Source: Haemaphysalis longicornis
Lineage: Eukaryota > Arthropoda > Arachnida > Ixodida > Ixodidae
Reading direction: 5' to 3'
Assembly (NCBI GenBank): GCA_013339765.2
Contig: CM023454.1
Span: 142,726,593-142,790,592, forward strand
DNA length: 64,000 bases
Part shown: piece by piece, positions 1 to 9,281 of the stretch
Layout of the letters: every line of letters starts with the position of its first letter
Numbering within the stretch: position 1 is the first letter of the stretch
Made by a program: the position numbers and the translations under genes
Notes under the pieces: model-generated
Seen by the model: only the letters and a program-made list of their open reading frames with translations
Database searches by the model: none
What the model was told of the DNA's origin: nothing

Positions 1-720
1 GCCGACGCTTTGAACAGGCGAAAGCCCCATTAAATTGCTGAGGAGTTCAGCAGGCTTCCCAACACGGCTGCCACCTAGTCATGCGAGGATATTCCTTCTG
101 CCCACTTAAGCCCGCTACACCAGAACACATCACCAAGATTGTTCGCGCGAGATCGCAGCAATGATTCCAATTTCGGCACCCTTCTATTTACCCGAAACCA
201 GCCTTCCCACCCTTTCGCCACTAGAAGCGGTTGTTCGTCCTTGAATTTCAACGTGGGCCTTCCTTGCATTTCATCCGGGAGTTGTGGGCCATCACTACAC
301 ATTCCGTCGCCAATTGCCTCCCGGAACGAATGTATGCCTCTAATTTATCGAACCCTCCATCCCTCAGAATAGAGAACTCCCCATGAGCGCACGATCTGCT
401 TCAATCGCTGTCGTGCAGGCCACATTGCTCGCTAGTGCCGGAGTCGCTGGATGCCGTTGCCCCGCTCTGCATTGTTGAACCACCGTACCATCGACATTTC
501 TACAACTGACGAATATGACTGCCCTCGCTGGCCCTCGGTCTTAGCCTGATGACCGCGATGCCCATACTCTCCTATTCTGTGCCCATTCCCCATCGTCGCC
601 AAGACGCCAGTCCCGCTCACCGCAACCCCGCCACTTCCTGTCTGCGATCATCTACGCCCTCCTAACATCGCAAAACTAACAAATGCAGGTCCTAGAGAAG
701 AGGCTACATCAAAGACCACG
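1..720 (+). pseudogene. Gag C-terminal remnant with damaged zinc knuckle
   Basis: The plus strand shows a basic, Ser/Pro/Arg-rich stretch around 590-640 (read as RRQSRSPQPRH). Before it, at 394-438, lies a nucleocapsid zinc knuckle read as ICFNRCRAGHIAR, then a stop, then C. The spacing fits a CCHC knuckle in which the second Cys codon has become CGC (Arg), and a TAG at 433-435 falls just before the last Cys. A nucleocapsid knuckle binds the element's RNA; this one cannot. The remainder is broken by stops, and the short open frames on the minus strand here do not resemble any family I know. Confidence 0.6.
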
Positions 721-764
721 CTAGAAAATTCTCCCCCGACCTCGGCTACCCGGAAATATTTACC

Positions 765-1203
765 TGACGTTGAAGTTGCCAGCGTTGTCAACTGCCAGAA
801 GTTGTCAGAGCCCTTATTGAAACAGGACGAAATTTATTCGTTATAAGTGCTCATCTTCGCCGCCGTTTACGCAAAGTTATGACGCCACCAACATCACATC
901 TTGTTAGAGTCGCTGGTGGACGGAAGCCTGTTGTGATTATAATGTGCTCTGCTCTTATGACTGCAGCTGGTCGTCAAAGGACTGTTTTGTTCTCGCTGCC
1001 TAAAAGTTGTTCACGTGACCTTATCCTTGGCCTTGACATTTTATCTGAGCACGCCGCCCTCATTGACTGTTCTACCGGTGTCCTTCACTCCGAGATGCCA
1101 ATTTTACCCAATCCGGACGACGTGCCCGACAAGAGGCTTTCCTCCAAACAGCACATGGAGTTGGCACCAAGAACCATAACTACTGCACGCCTTCCGTACA
1201 GCT
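765..1203 (+). pseudogene. Ty3/gypsy aspartic protease remnant
   Basis: From about 810 one frame stays open to 1203. It reads ALIETGRNLFVIS, then a basic stretch, then LILGLDILSEHAALIDC, the layout of a retropepsin: active-site D-T/S-G near the start and a hydrophobic G-x-D block near the end. The active-site triad is ETGR at 819-830 instead of DTGA, so the catalytic Asp is Glu and the enzyme would be inactive. The last part (LIDCSTGVL) leads toward the RT linker. Family assignment is by motif order and by the RT that follows. Confidence 0.75.
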
Positions 1204-1489
1204 AACAAGTTCACGACTGTGTTTACCTACGTTCGCCAGTCGTTGACGTACTGCTTACGCACAGCTTCTGCCTACTTCACACCGTACTTACTGTTACCGA
1301 CAACTTCTTCCAACTTCATACCGTACTGACTGTTACTGACAATAAAATCAGCTTGCCCTTGCTGAATTTTAGCTTCTTCTGGACGGTATGGTACCAGCTA
1401 CTTGGCGCCAGTTCGTGACTACGACGCTTCAGCTGCAACCCTTCACAACACTCCAATAGATATTGAAACGGCACGACAAGCTACTCCCG

Positions 1490-2417
1490 GGAAGACTCCG
1501 TGGTTTTGAAGATGACTTCAGCAGGTCTAACGCAAAAGCAAGCTAAAGTACTGAGAACTGCGCTGCCCTTTGGAATCGTACAGCGACATCTTCGATTCCG
1601 GTTATCACTTTTTTGTGCGAGGCATCCATCGGCCGTCATCGTATAACCACCGGAAATGCCAGCCCTGTCCACAAAGGGTCGTATCGTGTGCGGCATGGTG
1701 AGGGGCTTGTTATTCAAAAAGTGGTCGACAAAATGGTCAATATAAACATCACTGAGCCTTCATCATTTTCATGGGCCTCAACAGTTGTACAAATTAAAAA
1801 GAAGAATAGAATGTGGCTATTGTGCGTGGACTACCAGTACCTTAACAAAATCACAAAAAAGGGCGTCTATTCTTATCCAAGAATCGACAATTCCCTCGAT
1901 TGCCTTGACGGGTCCGCGTACTTTTCTTCTACTGAGCTTTGCTCCGGCTACTGCCAGGTAATAGTCGGTGACAAGGACCGCGAAAAGACCGATTTTATCA
2001 CCCCGGACAGGCTCTACCAATTCAAAGTATTGCCATTCGGACTTTGTAATGGCTCAACTGCATTCGAGAGAATGACGGACTGTCTTCTCCCCTCCTTTAC
2101 TTGGTCGACTTGCCATTGCTATCCTTAAGACGTTACAGTTTTTTGTACAAAGTTTCAGACCCACCTCCCAGGCCTATCGCACGTTCGGCCTCTTTGTCGC
2201 AGAGCCGGACTTCAACTTAACTCTTCCGAATGCAAGTTTGCACCACAGCAAATCACAACACCCGGCCACCTAGTCCATGTAAAAGAGTGCAACATGACCC
2301 TGACAAGATTGAAGCTATGGGAAATTGTTCACTTCCACGCTCAGCTAGAGACATGCGCGGTTTGGCCGGTTTCTGAATTTATTTCCGTTCTTTTATATGC
2401 AGAGCATTTCTTTAACT
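1490..2417 (+). pseudogene. Ty3/gypsy reverse transcriptase remnant
   Basis: The open frame at 1613-2128 reads ITTGNASPVHKGSYRV (finger entry), WLLCVDYQYLNKIT, FSSTELCSGYCQV (motif A) and LPFGLCNGSTAFERM (motif B). Upstream, 1500-1610 reads as the linker in another frame (LTQKQAKVL). Two catalytic sites are lost: the Asp of motif A is Glu, and the YxDD box reads CYP-stop-DV, the stop at 2126-2128 replacing the first Asp. The same frame then continues as GLQLNSSECKFAPQQITT, a normal RT thumb entry, to QHDPDKIEAM and LPRSARDMRGLAGF at 2294-2375. The copy is dead. Confidence 0.85.
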
Positions 2418-2947
2418 CAAGATGTCACCCGTTCTTGCCGTCCGTAGTTGTCCGCATCGCTCGCCTCGACATGCCCGGCTCAGACGTTTCGCTATCGGCG
2501 CGATCAACATTCGATAGCGCGCCCAGGCACGTTTTAAGGACACTCTCTCCCCTCTCTCGGACTCAACGTGCGCCGATGCTGCCAATTTTACTGCTGACGA
2601 GCGCTCTCTCGTCAGCAGTTGCCACAAGTGCAACAACACTAACGTAACGCAAACTACTTAACGTCGTGCGCCCCCGAAAATGCTCTGCATTTGATCGTAC
2701 CCCTCGCGAGGGGGATGTTTCACTGCGTCGCCGTGCGAACAGTTTGTCACGCTTTAGTTTCAGTTCCGTATCTCCCCGCCGCGGCCGCAGAGAGAAGGCG
2801 GCCGGCCGCGACTCTCGCCACCGCGGCGCTGCGGTTGCGAGTTGCGCTAGGAAAGCGGGCGTCGTCTGCTAGCGGCGAGCGGAACGCGTTCCGCTCGGCA
2901 TCTCCGGTCTTCCCCACTTCTGGCTGCGCACTGCAAAAGAAATAACT
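2418..2947. mobile_element. Palindrome-rich GC insert inside the gypsy RT/RNase H join
   Basis: Gypsy coding similarity stops near 2417 (YFRSFICRAFL) and resumes near 2960 (PTKPLKNAAPVA). The intervening ~530 bp is GC-rich and has no gypsy similarity. It holds several perfect inverted repeats: 2490-2497/2512-2519; CTGCTGACGAG at 2591-2601 with its complement at 2608-2618; CCCCTCGCGAGGGG near 2699-2713; and a 22 bp palindrome at 2876-2897 centred on ACGCGT. TAACT occurs at 2413-2417 and 2943-2947 and could be a 5 bp target duplication, but this is A/T-rich sequence and may be chance. It could be a MITE-like or foldback element, or a solo LTR. Confidence 0.4.
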
Positions 2948-2959
2948 TTTTTTTTCCAA

Positions 2960-3520
2960 ATCTCTATCAGATCGCCATACAACCTACCAAACCTCTCAAG
3001 AACGCTGCTCCCGTTGCTTAGGGCCCTGAGCAATCCACAGCTTTTTCTCGCCTCGTCCACACTTGGACCAGTGCGCCAATCTTGGGCAACTTTGAACTGT
3101 CTGCCCCTTTGCAGGTGCGCGCTGACACCAGTGGCCATGGATAGCTGCTGTGCTCGTCCAAGTCCAGTGTGGTCACGAGCAGGTGATTGCGTACGCGAGC
3201 CGCCTCTCGTCAAATCGGAGCGCAACTATTTTATCACGGAACGTGAGTGCTTTGCGCAGGTGTGGGCCGTCGGAAAAGTTCGACCGTACTATTATAGTCG
3301 CGAATTCAGTTTAGTGACTTAACACCATGTGCTCTGCTGGCTGTCGTCTTTAAAAGACCCCCCCAGTGGGTTGGTCATTGGGAAGGTAGTTCACATGTCG
3401 CGATATTTGCACAAAGACGCCGACTGTCTATCCCGTTTCCCCGTCAGTACGCCTGACAAAGCTCACACCGCTTGCGAGGCCTACCTCTTGTCAATATCCC
3501 ATTTCGCTCGAGATAAGTGC
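2960..3520 (+). pseudogene. Ty3/gypsy RNase H remnant
   Basis: Reading across frames gives GPEQSTAFSRLVHTW, APILGNFELSAPLQVRADTSGHG, then AYASRLSSNRS-like text, FITERECFAQVWAV, then LCWLSSLKDP (3329 on) and YLHKDADCLSRFPV. This is the RNase H (RT_RNaseH) block that degrades the RNA strand during reverse transcription. The metal-binding Asp of RADTSGHG and the Glu of ERECFA are still visible, but an in-frame stop after APVA (3020-3022), another after SGHG, and shifts near 3300-3330 break it. Confidence 0.8.
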
Positions 3521-3539
3521 AGGGGCAACGCCGCGACAC

Positions 3540-4520
3540 TTCCTTGTGAACAATGCTCAAACTCCTATAATGTGACCCTTCTGACCCATCGCTACCAGCC
3601 TTACTATTTCGTGAAGAAGTCCTCTACCGTCGCAACTGCCGCTCGAATGGGCCTGACGTCCTCCTTGTTGTACCTGAACACTTGTGCCCAGATGCACGCA
3701 CTCCAACAGCTTCACGACCGACACTTTGCCGGACATCTCGGTGTTGCGCGCACTTATGCCCGCACCCGACACCGATTCTTCTGTCGTGGTTTCCATAAGT
3801 AGGTCAAACAATACGTCAACGCTTGGAACTTGTGCCAACGGAGCAAGAAATGGTCAGTGCTGCTTGCAGGTCACCTTCGGCCGGTGGATAGTGCCACTGA
3901 ATCATTCTTCCGCATCAGCTTGGACTTCCTTGGTCCTTTCCCTCCTTCGTTTTTAAGCAATGGGTGTATTGCGGTTTCTACCGACTACGCGACCCGATAT
4001 ACCACCACTTGTGCATTGTCAACAAGCTGTAACACTGATGTTGCGGACTTCCTCGTACAAAAGGTCATTTTGTAGCAGGGTGCTGCGCCGGAACTGCTCA
4101 TAGACCGTGGCCGTTGCTTTTTATCTGAAGTCGTCATCAACCTGCTTCGCTCGTACTCCACCCGACACGAGTTAACCATAGCATACCGTCCCTAGACAAA
4201 TGGCCTGACCAAACGGTTTATTCCCACAATTACCCAAATGCTTGCCATGTACTTCTTATCTGACCACAAACACTTGGACGCCGTGCTTGCATATGTCAAA
4301 TTCGTTTACCACAGAGGCTGGGACGCCATGCTTCTATACATCCCACGTCATAATACCAGGGGCTACCAGTTTTAGCTTTTGTACAATAGGAAGCTGGCTT
4401 TGCGAATGGACACTTTACTGTATGCTAAAGCTTCGGCCCCGGAAGCCTACGCCCACCAGGCCATCACGCGTGCTGCGCTAAAATTGTAACCTCGCTCGCG
4501 TGTGGTTGTGCGATTCCCAG
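3540..4520 (+). pseudogene. Ty3/gypsy integrase remnant
   Basis: 3684-3840 reads LQQLHDRHFAGHLGVARTYAR and then YVNAWNLCQRSKK, an H2C2 zinc finger whose first Cys is Trp. 3900-4075 reads FFRISLDFLGPFP, with the first catalytic Asp. Around 4090-4140 comes LLIDRGRCFLSEVV with the second Asp, and 4195-4240 reads TNGLTKRF, where the catalytic Glu is Lys. Stops at 3800-3802, 4073-4075 and about 4193 break the frame. Joining viral DNA to the genome would be impossible for this copy. Sequence to about 4860 contains degraded post-integrase text (SPRYAEPYQVL near 4610). Confidence 0.8.
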
Positions 4521-4879
4521 GCGGCCCAAAAGTCCCGTTATGATGGTGGGCACTCACCCTTTATTTTACACCTCTTCGCCAAGTTGGCATTTCCACAACC
4601 TTAAGCCCTCGTTACGCCGAACCTTATCAGGTGCTGTGAGAGGTTACGGATATCGCGTACGACGATTTTCATCCACTGCCCTCCCCATTCCAGGCATCTG
4701 ATTCTTGGGAAATTGTTGCCGCCTCTCACCTTTGTCTAGCCAGCACCGGGGTGGGGGCTTCCCTGCCGGGGTCATGTTACCTGACGCTTCCAAACGCACC
4801 CGCAGACGACAACCTAGCCCCATAGAGAGAAACTAGTGGGTCCTCGGATAGAGGAACAGGAGAACGTTGAGCTGCCAAC

Positions 4880-6429
4880 TGGCGAAACATTCGTCTATGC
4901 GCTGCTGCGTTCGAAACGGCTGCAGATTGCGTAAATATCGTAAATATGTCCTATTTTTATCCTGAAAATACTGTCATGCTTCACTCCTTTTTCTTTGTCT
5001 TTTGTTTATTTACTGTATTGCCCTCGAGTTTGTAAACATGTCAATATAAATATGATAAAATAGTTGAAATTATTCTGTTATAAATCTAACTCAGCCTTTT
5101 AAAAAATAATGTGATACTCGAACAAGTGTATGATAATAACGAGCGGTGCCAGGCGGTATGTGCAGCAGCCCTTACCTCTTCTTTCGTACAGGCAGCGGCT
5201 TGTGTTACTGCTCCCTGAGTTGCGCTACATCTGAGACGGTTGAGATGTGTACATGACCGCATTCGAATGGCCGGCCCGCCTGGAGATAATTTTTTGTTTG
5301 TAGAAAAGAACAAATATTTTTTAGCGTTGTTTATCTTCAAGCACAACATGCAAAATTTAAACTCCCGGCTAAGTTATCGTCTAAGTTGATAATGTGGATC
5401 AAGAAAGAAACGTTTAAGTAAATGAGGGGCTACTTTAAAAGGTCACTTTTCAGGCCTGTGAACAAAATGGTTGCCTTAATAAATTTTTTGTCCGAAAATA
5501 GGTAAAGGTCTACGTGATGAGAAGGATAAAATATTGGTTTAAACCTCATTTGCAGTGCATGACTTTGAGATGATTTTCAGCAGAAATTCTGAAGTTATTA
5601 CCCTTAAAGGAAGCCTACAGGAGTTGACACTTGTTCGCTACCAGCTGTAAGGCTAAATTATTTTTGAACAGTTACAACCCAGTGCTGACGTATAGCAAGA
5701 GGCATGTTATTGAGTCTGGTGGCTTAGGGAATGTAGTAGGTGTGTAGAAGAAAGTGACAAATGAACTCCAGCTCTGACATTATTTGTTGATAAATCGAAC
5801 ATTTCCACACTCTTCTTTCTGATATTTAAGGCCTTCTGTGCACGACGCCTGATAGGCTCGAAGAGAACGCACTTCCTCTCAATGTGCATTTTTGGGAGTG
5901 GAAAGAATGAAAATCTGTTGCACTATACGCTTATTTTCGCAGCTGCAAATTTTCGGGTCTTTTGGTTTTCATATTGCAAGGTGTGAGGGTTTTATCGAAA
6001 ATTTTTCGCAGCGCCCTGCTAAATCATACTAACAGTAGGTATGAAGTAGTCTTGAAATTCTGAATTCAACAAAGAAGCAATAAAAACTGGCCTGATTGGA
6101 TTACAGATAATTATTGCTCCCACTGACGCCCCTCCCAGTCGGTGCAATAGTGACAAACTTAGTGATACATTATGATGGCCAGGTACTACTAAAAGATTTA
6201 AAAACTGGCTCGTGTAGAGTAGCTCAAGACCTGAAATAAAAAAATATATTGCCTCCAATGCGCTAGCCTTAGTGCGGCTTCCCAATGCGCACCATCATTA
6301 CCATGCCAAAGTTACGATAAACTGGCTGAAGTCCATTGCTGTCAGCCTGAATGAACTTCGCTGGTATTCTTCAGCCACCTACTGGTGGCTGTTGCCTGGC
6401 TGGAGTCTATCCACCAAATTTCAGGGGAA
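4880..6429. other. A+T-rich interval without recognisable content
   Basis: No coding frame here resembles a known family; the short open frames on either strand have the composition expected by chance. I see no tRNA A/B boxes, LTR ends or tandem repeats. The right part runs into the first PLE, whose 5' limit is uncertain, so some of it may be PLE 5' sequence. Confidence 0.5.
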
Positions 6430-6579
6430 CGCCTGAGGCCTTTGCACTACCACGCAGTAGTGGCTGTCAAACAGCCGGAGCATTGGAGTAGGGCAAATAG
6501 ACATAAGCCCTTGTGTTGCCCGACCTAAGCGGCTATCGCTTGTGCGGAGATTGGCCAGTGCAGTATTGAAAGTGAGAGG

Positions 6580-8065
6580 GAGAGGTGTATCTCGGAAGGC
6601 GTCGACGTTCTGTTGCATCGTGAACCTGCTCGTCACCGGTTTCCTGTCAAAGGCGTCGTGGGGTATCTGAAACACCACCCCTTGGGCGTCGTCCCTTCCG
6701 ACAAAAAAGGTGGGTTCTGGGTTTTTCGCATGGTTTGTTCTTGAGAAGGCAATGAAAGCTATTGGTGATGTACTGATCGCACGATCAGATATATCGCTAT
6801 AAGCTGTTAAGGCGAAGGCTCGCAAGCTGTGTGAACAAATGCACTTAACAGGGCTGTCCAAACAAATTACAAAATTCACCAAACTGTGGATATATATGTT
6901 TTTTGCGGTGGAGACACATAAGGAGGGGATACTTTTCGTGTGATAGTGTCAGAACGGCACAACTGGCCAAAAGCAGTAGGCCTGTTTCTACAAAAACACC
7001 TCCAGCTGCTGGACGTTGGGGATCCCTCCCGTACCAGAAACTCCGAAGAGGTCTGTCACGACTTGACGCAGAACTCTGACTGTGCATTTACTGGTTTTTC
7101 TGTAGATATAAAGGACCTCTATTACTCCCTGCCTGATGAAGGCGTCTTGGAGTTTGTCGAAGTTTACATTTTTGAGTTTTGTGCAGTATCCTTTCAAAAG
7201 GACAGTGGAGTACCGATGCAAGAGATTCTCGACCTCTTGTCGATGTATCTGCAGTCCGGCTATGTTTCCTGGAGCGGCGAAACCTTCATACAAAAACAGG
7301 GTGTCTGTATAGTGTCTTGTGTTGCTTTAGTGCTGAGCAATCTTTTTCTGGGTCATGTCGACCGACTGCTGGCGGTTAGATTGATGTCAACATATGTCGT
7401 GAAAGTTTACAGGTTCGTAGATGATTTTTGGTGTCCTTCGTAAGGGTGCATCTAGCTTTGACAATGACGTACGGTCAACACTGGAAATGTTCGAAGATTG
7501 CCTGAATCCGCTTCAGGTAACCCACCAAGAACCAGAAGGTAACGCTCTGAAGTTCTTTAACATGAGCCTCATGTTTTCGGATGACCAGGTTTGCTGGAGT
7601 TATGCACTTCGTTGCCAGAAACCCCTGTTGCCACATAACTCCACGCACACCAAACAGGTGTAACAATCAGTTGCAACGATGTGCTTCTCCAATGCCCTCA
7701 AAACGTCCTGTGCCCATCACGTGCAAAGCGCTGTGGAAGCAAATGTCTCTCGGCTGAGATGGTCAGGGTATCCTGAGCACGTCATTGTGGCAGTCGTTGA
7801 GGCTGTCCGCAGGAGTGGCAAGCAGGCAAACAAAGCGACGGAAACCTGTGCGCATGACGGCAATGACCGCGGTAAGACGGCGGTTACACGGTATTTACAC
7901 GGTATCGCACATCGGTTAAAAAAAATACGCCGCAGACCTGGCGTTCGAGTTGTGATGTCCGCTCTACTCAAACTCGCTAGGCTTTGCAGAGACATATTTC
8001 CTCTACAGAAAGAAAATAATGGCTGTAGCAGTGGGCACCCAAACATGTACGTAGAATGCGACAGA
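6580..8065 (+). pseudogene. PLE 1 N-terminal region and reverse transcriptase
   Basis: HPLGVVPSDKKGGFWVF (about 6670-6725) is the conserved N-terminal block. From 6940 an open frame reads VSERHNWPKAVGLFLQKHLQ, FSVDIKDLYYSLP (motif A), FIQKQGVCIVSCVALVLSN (motif B) and KVYRFVDDFW, keeping both Asp codons of motif C at 7420-7425. A frame change near 7430 leads to LEMFEDCLNPLQVTHQEP and KFFNMSLMF, a TAA at 7661-7663 follows, and MCFSNALKTSCAHHV to MYVECDR runs from 7679 to 8065. PLE RTs are telomerase-related enzymes acting with a GIY-YIG nuclease. A few shifts and stops inactivate this copy, but its catalytic residues survive. Confidence 0.85.
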
Positions 8066-8269
8066 CCAGCGACAACTGAGGACACCCCTGCCGGCGAGCA
8101 ATGGCGCTGCCCCAGCCCTGCCGATGACCGCGAATTCCTACACTTCGACGCATTCGCTCCACCAAATCTCGGCGATTTTCCCGACTTCGGCTGGTAACCG
8201 GGGACAGCACTGGTACTACATAAGGAGCCTTCGACGCACCTGCCAGTGGGGCTCGACACCGCATCGAAC

Positions 8270-9206
8270 ATGTACTCACGGCTGCTTGTAACCCAGGTTA
8301 GTTACTTAAAAAACCGTCTGTGCTTTCGCAGCTCTGATCGCTGTATTGTAGCGGTGTTGTGCCCCATTGACACTCGCTACCTGTTCAGAAGTGTTGTTTC
8401 TACGTGCTTCCTGCGTGCTTATCAGGCTTTTAACATGAACATGCTTCTGTTGGTATCTGGAGATATTGAGACCAACCCAGGGCCTGATAGCGTCGTTGAA
8501 ACTTCCACGCCAACAGAAACCACTGAAAGTTCTGCCCTTCTGGAAGCAATAAAACGTATTGACCGGGGACAACTGCAGCTACGAACAGACTTGCAGGAAT
8601 GGGAAAAGGGCATTGAATCTAAGCTGAACAACATAGAAGCAAGGGTGAAGTGCCTTGAACAAGAAAAAAACCCATTCCCAAGGTAACCCGTCTTCTTTAA
8701 CAAATTCGCAGGGCAACGCCTCCATTTTAGCCAAAGACTTAGCGTTGCTAAAAGCGGCTGCGGATGACGCCGAGAACCGATTGCGCAGGAACAACCTTTT
8801 ATTGTTCGGGATTACAGATAGCCAAACAGAGACATGGGCTGAATCGGATAACGCCGTCGTTGACTTCTGCGCGCAGTCTTTGAACATAACGATTGCCAAA
8901 AGTTAACCTAGAAAGCGCGCACAGAATCGGTAGTTTCCAGCCGAATAAAAATCGACCAATTGTTGCAAAGTTATGCCGCTTAAAGATAAAGATTTCATCT
9001 TAGCATCCGGTGCTAAACTAAAGGATACAGATTTTGCTTTTCGCGAAGACTTCTCGGCTACAGTCCGGCATGCACGGCGGAAGCTTCTTGAGTTTGCCAG
9101 GCAACACGATGGTAAATTTCAGCTACGTTTTAAGAAGCTACTGCAAGATGGGCGTACGTACGTCTATTATGCAGAAAGTGACATGGTCGTTCAGGCTAAA
9201 AGATAG
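8270..9206 (+). pseudogene. LINE ORF1 (2A-like motif, coiled coil, RRM-like domain)
   Basis: The first ATG in frame is 8270. The N-terminal ~60 residues include hydrophobic and Cys/Arg-rich stretches, then LLLVSGDIETNPGP. After it come an acidic Thr/Ser linker and a likely coiled coil (EAIKRIDRGQLQLRTDL, IESKLNNIEARVKCLEQE). A 7-A run at 8664-8670 marks a frame change; the next frame reads AENRLRRNNLLLFGI, then after a further shift AHRIGSFQPNKNRPIVAKL and EDFSATVRHARRKLLEFAR. That second part resembles the RNA-binding ORF1p domain of L1-type ORF1 proteins. Stops or shifts near 8670, 8904 and 8990 break it. Confidence 0.75.
8444..8485 (+). other. 2A-like translational recoding motif in LINE ORF1
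   Basis: The frame reads LLLVSGDIETNPGP, matching the D-[V/I]-E-x-N-P-G-P core of 2A-like sequences. In known 2A sequences the ribosome skips the Gly-Pro bond, here between GGG 8480-8482 and CCT 8483-8485, releasing the upstream ~71 residues as a separate peptide. 2A-like motifs are documented in the N-terminal region of some APE-type non-LTR retrotransposons. Activity here is inferred from the motif alone. Confidence 0.7.
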
Positions 9207-9281
9207 CTATATAATCGCGCAAACGCATCTGATACCACCGTGCGTGCCTCGGGACGAGATGCCCGAAACCACAACACAAAA

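Larger units (their letters stand above)
1..4880 (+). mobile_element. Degenerate Ty3/gypsy LTR retrotransposon (internal part)
   Basis: Gag C-terminus, protease, reverse transcriptase, RNase H, H2C2 zinc finger and integrase remnants follow one another in the order expected for Ty3/gypsy, all on the plus strand. The reading frame changes repeatedly and several catalytic residues are lost, so the copy is dead. The left end lies outside the window. I could not find a 3' LTR after the integrase remnant, so the right boundary near 4880 is approximate. A palindrome-rich block interrupts it at about 2418-2947. Confidence 0.85.

Noticed and set aside
6421..6882. 153-codon minus-strand open frame
   Set aside because: It is antisense to the PLE 1 N-terminal coding region, which shows the recognisable block VVPSDKKGGFWVF on the plus strand.
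8655..8675. Programmed frameshift at the 7-A run in LINE ORF1
   Set aside because: Homopolymer indel is the simpler explanation in a copy with several other lesions.
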